Source: Paraglomus occultum
Taxonomy: Eukaryota; Glomeromycota; Glomeromycetes; Paraglomerales; Paraglomeraceae
Assembly: GCA_910592205.1 (NCBI GenBank)
Contig: CAJVPJ010001003.1
Coordinates: forward strand, 1-13,437
Reading direction: 5' to 3'
DNA length: 13,437 nt
Positions 7,626-13,437 of this stretch are shown one piece after another. A program made the position numbers and the translations under genes. Positions within the stretch are counted from its first letter, which is position 1. Each line of letters starts with the position of its first letter. Under the pieces are notes generated by a model. The model ran no database searches, was not told the DNA's origin, and saw only the letters and a list, made by a program, of their open reading frames with translations.

Positions 7626-9523
7626 AGAATGCAGGTATATATATGCTAATACAGACGTCTATACTAATTGCAATAACATCAACCATGCTTATTTATAAAT
7701 ATAATATTATAATATGTTCGTAGCAACAAATTATTATTCGAAAACGAATGTGAAAGGCTGCAAACACCGTGTCTTTATTTATTCAATCATCAAAAGCTTT
7801 CAAAAAAGCTATGAGAGCTTTCAAAGGAGCTATATGAGATATTCGACCTAAATGTCTGTTTCTTTATTATAATTATTATTGTTTTTAAGATTGTATATAA
7901 ACAATAAACATGTCGCACTTTACATGTTACACGATAACAATAAAATTTTATTTGCATAAAAGTGTCCCGTCTGTTAGTCCATTTCTAAACAAACTTGAGA
8001 CGTGATGTATCTAACGAGTTATCATCATAAGAACCAGCTTTACCAAAGTCCCTTACCATACTTTTTATTGTTTAACTAACGTAGTAAACCTGCTTGCAGT
8101 GCATTAAATTTGCAAGCACATAATTAAACGAATAACTTTTTAAGAGATGACAAAATTGTAATTAGACATAGGCGAAATTTGCAATTTAGATAATGCATTT
8201 TTCGGAGGTTTCAAATGGGAAAAACCAATAATGCAAGATATAAACAATATTTAAATAAGTATAAAATTCAAAGACGTTTTAGTATAACAAAATTATTTCT
8301 AATTGGTTTAGTGTGCGATTATTGTTATGGAATTTGATCACATGAGAATCCTTTGCGCTTCTCACCAATCAAATTTGAAAATCAGCTTATCGATGACTAG
8401 ATAGTGAAAATGATTACGCTTATTTATTACACAAAGTTTATTACTGTCCACTATTACAGACCATTGCGTGCATATCCTTAAAAGGTTATTTTGAATTTGT
8501 TCAAACCGTCGTCGGTGGTAAGACAATTTGTTCCATTAGACAGTTAGTATCATATTACACCTTTTTGCTATATTTTATAATTTCCAAATTTGATTAGCTT
8601 GATGAATTGGTGAGGGCGTACTTTAATATTCGTGAGCATATTTCTTGAAAGTTTAGTTGATGTGGTGGTATATATGTATTTAAATTATAATACGTGAATA
8701 AGCGCCGATCATGAGAATAGGCACCCCCAAGATTACCTAGATTAACTGCATGATGTGCGCCCAACTTACAATTTATTACGTAAGTATACAAAATAATAGC
8801 ACGCTTCTGGTTACTTAATTACTGTTGCAAGCTACCCCTCAACGGTGTTGTAGACCATACTTTACGTAATAATTTTCCGATAAGAGTTGACGATCCTATG
8901 CACGCTCACTATGATAAGGGTATGCTTATTCACGGTAGTATACGGTGCTAAATGTTATAGCGGTATTTAATTAAATATCTCCTTGTCTATTGGTATGGAA
9001 TCCGTTTAACCTCCCCCTATAATTAGCAATTTGTGGCTGAGGATATTTACCCACGATCAACTAGTGGAACTAGTATGTAAACAAAGGTAGTCACATTGCA
9101 AGCAGAATGCTATTTTTAAACAACAGCGCAAATAGTAGAAAGGCATATAGATAAAGTTTGTTTAGCAAACTGCATGTGTATCAGTGTAATTAGCGAACTA
9201 TGCTTTTATTAAAGTAATACATGCTAAAATCCAACATTTAGGTACGGCAAGATGTTAAATATCAGAAAAAACTGAAAGGAAAGCTAAAGGCAATGGTTTA
9301 AAAAACATTATGTATAATATAATTTTAATCCATTGGCAAACATCTCCCTAACAATAATTTGCTCAATTTTCTAGATAATTATTTTCGCAAGTTAACTTTC
9401 GAGAGGCTAAATATCGCAGGATTGTTTATCTGGATTTGAATGTGTTGCAATTATTGCTTGGTGGGGGAGGGGGGATTTTCAATTGCTTCGACATGGGTGT
9501 CATTGTGTGTTTTCCCTATTTCT
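7626..9523. other. Long intergenic stretch
   Basis: No gene seen. It holds several AATAAA signals (for example 7903-7908), one reverse-orientation ATGTCGCA motif at 7910-7917 like the array upstream of the metallothionein-like gene, and a short tandem duplication at 7795-7838. A G-rich run (G5-A-G6) lies at about 9464-9475. The frame at 8594-8791 (-) has no recognisable content. Confidence 0.4.
7795..7838 (+). repeat. Two-copy 21-23-bp tandem repeat
   Basis: AGCTTTCAAAAAAGCTATGAG is followed at once by AGCTTTCAAAGGAGCTATATGAG. Each copy also contains an AGCTTT/AAAGCT-type inverted motif. No function is apparent. Confidence 0.7.
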
Positions 9524-9790
9524 TCATTTAAAACTGAGTGACTTAAACGTGGTGGAGCTAGTGAGGCGTGGTTTTTTTGTTGGTAGAGGCCTTTGTGCCA
9601 TGGACGACAATAATTGTGTGGGAGACTGTATTACTGGCGAAGTTGTTTTGGGTATAACGAAAGTAGAATTTTGTAGTTCACAATTATCATTATACAACTC
9701 TAATGTCCCCTCAATTTAATAAAGATTGTTTAGAGAAATAAATACATTCGATTCTATTTTTTCTGATGCTTTAATCAATAGCCGCTGCAT
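9524..9790 (-). pseudogene. OB-fold-like protein relic (C-terminal part)
   Basis: Reading down from ATG 9788-9790, the frame gives MQRLLIKASEKIESNVFISL and NNLY, a TAA, then IEGTLELYNDNCELQ and a Ser/Thr/Pro-rich tail with PTKKPR, ending in TGA at 9524-9526. The GTLELYND.CELQNSTF stretch followed by an S/T/P-rich basic tail parallels VGELDIYDNKLYVELHNF and the tail of the fuller gene at 12089-12995, so I read it as a diverged truncated paralogue. The single in-frame stop and missing N-terminal half suggest a pseudogene; an unseen intron ending at TTGAG (about 9711) is an alternative. Function is not established: an OB-fold would bind nucleic acid, but this is inferred from a short strand pattern only. 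Confidence 0.4.
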
Positions 9791-9801
9791 AGGCTATAAC
9801 G

Positions 9802-10176
9802 ATGGCTTTGCGACATTTACGAGTTGACAGTATAATAATACCGATATCTCGCGATGATATCACTATTATCATGATACCGCCGAATGTCTGTGACCAAAAT
9901 TTTTTAACGCATTTGTTATACAGGTCTCGTGATATTACCGCAATATCGTATGATTTGGCAATATATAACGAAAAACTATTCAAAGCGCAGTATCCGTTAC
10001 AGTTTGGCAACCCCATCTTGAGCTTTTTAGCCATTAAAACCAAAGCCTATGTCGTCTTTTCACGCACGCTACACTATGACCTGCCAACCAAGAATAATGA
10101 AATACTTAGAGTATATTACGACAGTGTCTTTGCGCAGACGGAAAGAAACGTTAAATCTCATAAAGAGAGCATATGA
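9802..10176 (+). CDS. Hypothetical 124-residue open frame
   Basis: The longest unexplained ATG frame outside the named genes. I do not recognise it. It is moderately hydrophobic, with a loose internal repeat (ISRDDITII near residue 15, RSRDITAIS near residue 42) that follows GATATC/CTCGYGAT repeats in the DNA. The tail is polar (TERNVKSHKESI). No signal peptide or known motif is visible. It starts 12 bp from the OB-like relic on the other strand, so the two are divergent. A 90-codon frame is also open on the opposite strand here, which weakens the coding argument. Confidence 0.22.
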   Translation: MALRHLRVDSIIIPISRDDITIIMIPPNVCDQNFLTHLLYRSRDITAISYDLAIYNEKLFKAQYPLQFGNPILSFLAIKTKAYVVFSRTLHYDLPTKNNEILRVYYDSVFAQTERNVKSHKESI

Positions 10177-10641
10177 AACTTTATAGACTATTAGCTGGCG
10201 CATTTTCTCGATCAAATCTATTAATTATGATTTATCTTGAAAGGCTTTTTAATATTATATCATACGTAACGACTCTTTGACGCAACAAGACGTTTACATT
10301 CCTATAAAGTCAGAAAGAACGAACGTTACGTCAGATAATTGCGTCACCAGAACATTACACAACACCAGGCTACAGATAAAACGACAAGAGTATTTATCTT
10401 TATTCTTACAGAGCCAGGGAAAAGTCTAACGAATTGCCGCTGGCATAATTACCACCCGTCAGCAGAAGTACGAGTATAGACGATGAGATGGGTATACGTA
10501 ATGACGGAATCTTTTGGAAAAAGCGATACGAGGGTCAGTGGGATGGTTACGTCGCACGCCACTTTGTCAAAGCTTAACGAACGCATTCTATACAATTCGT
10601 ACAATTTAAGAAATTTAAAGAGATTGGATCTTGGTCACACG

Positions 10642-10749
10642 AATGAAAACTTTTATTAATTTATACTATAATGATTCAGTTTGAATCTGGTCGAGAACAT
10701 TTATATTTATGAGGAACTTAGTCTCACAATGAAAACTTTTATTAATTTA
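10642..10749 (+). repeat. 22-bp direct repeat, 86-bp period
   Basis: AATGAAAACTTTTATTAATT followed by TA occurs perfectly at 10642-10663 and 10728-10749. The similarity extends upstream (CTTGGTCACACG against CTTAGTCTCAC), giving a repeat of about 35 bp. No open frame or element ends explain it. Confidence 0.75.
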
Positions 10750-11324
10750 ATACGATCTTAAAATCTAATGCAAAATTTGCTAGCTTGACCACTTTTCTCG
10801 ACTATCTGTCTACTCCAAGATACGACAAATTTGAATAGTAAAGGGTTTTGATTATTAAAAAAACATATTGTCATTTGTCTACCGGCTATCGATTATGAAT
10901 AATAAACTTTTTGCTAATAAGGGCGAGACCCGACCGAGTCTTTAACATTGCAATTTAGCGTACTCTTGATTGGAATCGGTTACCTGATCGCTTGGTTAGT
11001 TGTACAATCTTAATTGAATATATTTACTAGTAAACCGGAAGCCTGACCGACAATTTATCTCACCAGACAATACTTATACCGGATAAAATAAAAATTGTGT
11101 TTTTTATGAAACACGAATATACTCAGCTTTAATGGGATTGCCTCCTCGTTGGTAGAGAAAGAGGTAGTCATCACCTGGTAGACAATTTAGGCGTTTTAAG
11201 AGGTTGGTTTTTCATGATATAACATATGTTTGTAGGGAAGTAAACTGTTGAAGCAAACCCGGTTTGTTTTATATCCCGTACTTATTTATTTATACTTTGT
11301 CAATAACTAGATCAGAGTTATATG

Positions 11325-11337
11325 GGGGCTTCGCCCC
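11325..11337. other. GC-rich hairpin GGGGC-TTC-GCCCC
   Basis: A 5-bp perfect GC stem with a 3-nt loop, standing out in AT-rich surroundings. It is not followed by a T-run and no gene ends here, so it is not called a terminator. It may be part of a dispersed repeat. Confidence 0.5.
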
Positions 11338-11451
11338 TGTTGTTATCAGTTGACATCAATTATATGTATTTAGCATTATATAATTATGTATAATAGTATG
11401 TTCTGTTTGTGAGCGTGATGTAGTATTGTTATTTACAACAATAGTAATATA

Positions 11452-11785
11452 GTGCGTTCTCATCAGTACCTCCCTGCCATATTTAGTAGTAGGTAGTTTG
11501 CCAAATCTGGTAATAGATTGGGGGAGGTATAGGGGAGGTAATTTACCTCCCCGAATGTTAAGCTATCTCCCCTACCAAGTTTAGTAACGAAATGTTACCA
11601 AATCTGGTACTGATTAGAGCACCCTACAAATAGGCTTGCGTCTTATGCCTGACCCATTTTGAGCTGGTCAATAACGATACTTCCCAAATGCAGTAGGGGA
11701 AGTAGCTATCGCTATCTCATCTACCAAATTTAGTAACTCGAAACGTTACCATATCTGGTAGGGGAGGTAACCGATGAGAACGCAC
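11452..11785. mobile_element. 334-bp MITE-like element with terminal inverted repeats
   Basis: The left end is GTGCGTTCTCATC, then AGTACCTCCC. The right end reads in reverse GTGCGTTCTCATC, then GGTTACCTCCCC, so the inverted repeats are about 23-25 bp with one gap. ATA flanks both ends (11449-11451 and 11786-11788), a possible 3-bp target duplication. Inside are a perfect 21-bp palindrome (GGGGAGGTAA-T-TTACCTCCCC, 11532-11552) and three copies of a roughly 40-bp unit that is itself an imperfect palindrome. No coding capacity. A non-autonomous DNA transposon is the best explanation; the superfamily is not assigned. Confidence 0.7.
11474..11760. repeat. Three ~40-bp palindromic units inside the MITE-like element
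   Basis: Units at 11474-11512, 11572-11609 and 11721-11760 share CTRCCAWRTTTAGTA at the left and CCAWATCTGGTA at the right, which are imperfect inverse complements. Each can fold into a hairpin with a short loop. Confidence 0.7.
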
Positions 11786-12088
11786 ATAGTTAGTTATGTG
11801 TGTTAGAAAAGTTATTACTTCCTCAGAAAACTTTGTAGATTTGGTGTAGAAAATTGGTATTTTTTTACTAATGTAATATTAGATGTAAATGCTTACTGTT
11901 TTAGTTGTAAGTGGTTTTTATGTATGTGATTTATTTAATTAGCTTAGTTAATTCATTACACAGAGGCTTAATATTATGATATTATTACTATTCTAATTCT
12001 GTATACGAGGGTAAGTTTAGTTTTGTCGACACTAGACTTGCAATTTTGGTTGATGGGGTATTTGAGCGCAGTTGTCGTTCTTTAGGTT
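11786..12088. other. AT-rich spacer
   Basis: No gene seen. It forms the 3' flank of the minus-strand OB-like gene. No strong polyadenylation signal could be singled out. Confidence 0.35.
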
Positions 12089-12995
12089 TTACTGGTTTTT
12101 TTTTTTACCTTTTGATTCTTGGTCGCTTTCTATGGTGGATACAGAATCTGTATCACGCTGCTTTGACGTTGATGCTTCAGCAGTGGGAGTGGTTTTGTTA
12201 TCAGTTTCGATAGATTTTTTCCTTTTTTGTGGTGAAGCGGAGTTTGTGTTTGGTTATCGAAAAGTGTTTTGTACATGTCAGATCATTTTGGGATAAGGAG
12301 GTTGTGGTTGGAATGCTGTGAGATGATTGGTTTGTTGGTGGAGATGTGTTGAGGGAAAGGAAATCAAAGTTATGAAGCTCCACGTAGAGCTTATTGTCGT
12401 AGATATCTAATTCACCCACGATCGATACTTTGGAGCCAACTTTCACTTTTTTTGTCCTTTCGTAAAGATTTTTTTTATTGGTATCGTGTTGAATTATGAT
12501 GTCAAATTCTGCGAGACGAAGTGTGGAACCGGTACCAGAAATGTATTGCGTGGCCTGGATCGGAAATATAGTTGTGTTGTTGCGTACTTGAGCTGGAGAT
12601 TTAATTGCACTGATGGCTCATAACCAAGTTCGAGCAGGGTATAGTAGTGGAAGATTTTTTGGGAAACCTGACATTTGAATGGTTTTGATCTGGAATTGAA
12701 TAGACGTTATGTGAGCATTGCATTAAATCAGAAGGATAATGTAACCTAATTTGTACATACTGTCTTCTAATTTTGTGACAGTGCCGGCCAATTCAAGGAC
12801 ATCATCAACTGCGAACGTCAACGTTGCGAACCAATTGGGTTTATTTGTCGGTATGTAGACATTGAAATGAATGGCAATGGGTTCACTGGCGAAGTTCAAG
12901 AATTTACCCTTTGCCTTTAATAAATAATATTCTGGTTTAAATTCAGTTCGAACTTCGCATACATGTATGGCAGTTGAGTCGAGATGGATAAACAT
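12089..12995 (-). pseudogene. OB-fold-like protein gene, one intron, two reading-frame breaks
   Basis: Exon 1 (12995-12761) starts with MFIHLDST and contains AIHFNVYIPT, NWFATLTFAVDDVLELAG. A GTATGT donor at 12760 and a TTCCAG acceptor at 12690 give a 71-nt intron, phase 1. Exon 2 continues RFPKKSSTTIP..LVMSHQ, then hits TAA at 12601-12603. The neighbouring frame, open from 12617, gives QVRNNTTIFPIQATQYISG, LAEFDIIIQHD, VGSKVSIVGELDIYDNKLYV, resembling the last strands of an OB-fold. A second shift near 12204-12253, probably in an A-run, restores a tail with KRKKSIETD and a Ser/Thr-rich acidic end ..KGKKKNQ, stopping at 12089-12091. The KRKK looks like a nuclear signal, so a nuclear DNA- or RNA-binding role is an inference. 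A 58-nt weak intron could replace the first break, and a homopolymer error the second, so it may be intact. Confidence 0.6.
12690..12760 (-). other. Intron of OB-fold-like gene
   Basis: 71 nt on the minus strand, from GTATGT to CAATTCCAG, phase 1 after ..VTKLED. Without splicing the frame ends soon after at LLI-stop. An alternative donor GTTACA slightly downstream is also in phase. Confidence 0.6.
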
Positions 12996-13103
12996 GCTTG
13001 GGGAGTTTGTTTTTTTCCTTCAGTTATTAGAGAGCAGATAAGTGTGAAGAAAAGAATTTATTTTATTCAGGTGTAAGGTTTTGTGACGGGAGGATGTTTG
13101 TCT

Positions 13104-13111
13104 TATTTATA
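13104..13111 (-). promoter_or_regulatory. TATA-like box of OB-fold-like gene
   Basis: TATAAATA on the minus strand, about 109 bp upstream of the ATG at 12995. The spacing is reasonable for a short 5' UTR. This is the only strong TATA match in the flank. Confidence 0.45.
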
Positions 13112-13437
13112 GACGAATTGGGTGAGATAACAGAATTATATTTTTTTATTCCAATATTACATTAAAATTGTATGAAAGGTAAAAGTAATGAAAAAAAAAA
13201 CCACTATTATCAATTAAATATGATGTAGAATTTGGTATTGACATGAATAATAATAACGTTATTTTTCTGATGTAAGATATGATATAGTAATAGGTGATTT
13301 ACTATTACTGTAGACCACTGACTAAAGTCCCCCCCCCCCCCCCGTGCAGCAGTTTGGCCAGCAAAATTGTAAAAGACCCGGGTATTATACAAATCAGATA
13401 TTACGTTGTCACGTGATAAATAATATTGGTGTAACTA
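13112..13437. other. Right flank
   Basis: No gene seen. It contains an A9-type run near 13191 and a run of 15 C at 13329-13343. The minus-strand open frame at 13210-13392 passes through the C-run (as Gly codons) and is not believed. Confidence 0.45.
13329..13343. repeat. C15 homopolymer
   Basis: Fifteen consecutive C in otherwise AT-rich DNA. Its length is likely unstable in replication and uncertain in sequencing. Confidence 0.9.

Larger units (their letters stand above)
10177..11451. other. Long intergenic stretch
   Basis: No convincing gene. It contains ACGTAACG/TGACGCAA-type motifs at 10264-10346, a 58-residue frame at 10483-10659 (+) that is not recognisable, a direct repeat at 10642 and 10728, and a short GC hairpin at 11325-11337. 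A minus-strand TATAAATA lies at 11287-11294, followed by a 38-codon frame from ATG 11171 with no identifiable continuation. Confidence 0.4.

Noticed and set aside
9464-9475. G5-A-G6 run as a possible G-quadruplex
   Set aside because: Only two G-runs; four are needed for a standard intramolecular quadruplex.
9483-9719. 78-codon plus-strand frame
   Set aside because: The opposite strand gives a more protein-like S/T/P-rich OB-type tail; the plus frame is probably its shadow.
10264-10346. ACGTAACG and TGACGCAA motifs with inverse copies
   Set aside because: Looks like bZIP/CRE-type sites, but the arms are not ordered as a hairpin and no gene start lies nearby.
11060-11294. Minus-strand TATAAATA followed by a 38-codon frame from ATG 11171
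   Set aside because: No continuation exon, motif or similarity could be found; too little to call a gene.
12072-12296. 74-codon plus-strand frame
   Set aside because: Antisense to the Ser/Thr-rich, KRKK-containing tail of the OB-like gene.
13210-13392. 60-codon minus-strand frame through the C15 run
   Set aside because: The Gly run comes from the homopolymer and the rest is unremarkable.

Overview
The window is AT-rich eukaryotic DNA and most resembles an arbuscular mycorrhizal fungus of the Rhizophagus/Glomeromycotina type. Three things suggest this. One gene has short (80-98 nt) GT..AG introns and encodes a kinase of the expanded TKL-like family of these fungi, with the LEWI-like motif, a Cys-pair ribbon, the 'W[T]xxN..LD.FI' linker and a C-terminal tail like LLPIGDLPKPRNS. 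A small gene resembles fungal metallothioneins. The intergenic DNA is long and full of decayed transposons and degenerate repeats. The species assignment is inference; no search was run.

Layout. 1-1691: no convincing gene, only weak open frames. 1692-4181 (+): a four-exon gene whose N-terminal part appears to be three decayed copies of the kinase N-lobe (with Cys-ribbon linkers) ahead of one complete kinase domain. The catalytic HRD motif reads HCN, which predicts a pseudokinase, and a frameshift breaks the third module. 4182-4689: 3' flank. 4690-5290 (-): a shattered hAT-type transposase with a BED zinc finger. 5315-5420: a foldback element. 5764-6230: five degenerate repeats. 6816-7320: repeated TGYGRCAY motifs upstream of a two-exon metallothionein-like gene (7457-7625, +). 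7626-9520: no gene seen. 9524-9790 (-): a C-terminal OB-fold-like relic with a stop. 9802-10176 (+): an unrecognised open frame. 10180-11450: no convincing gene. 11452-11785: a 334-bp MITE-like element built from palindromes. 12089-12995 (-): a second, fuller OB-fold-like gene with one intron and two breaks.

The genes do not form a pathway. The common theme is repeat-driven evolution: internal module duplication in the kinase, duplicated and broken OB-fold-like genes, and transposon relics between them. The two most unusual items are the kinase gene, whose duplicated modules share a phase-0 intron site (one copy apparently exonised), and the array of short motifs in front of the metallothionein-like gene.
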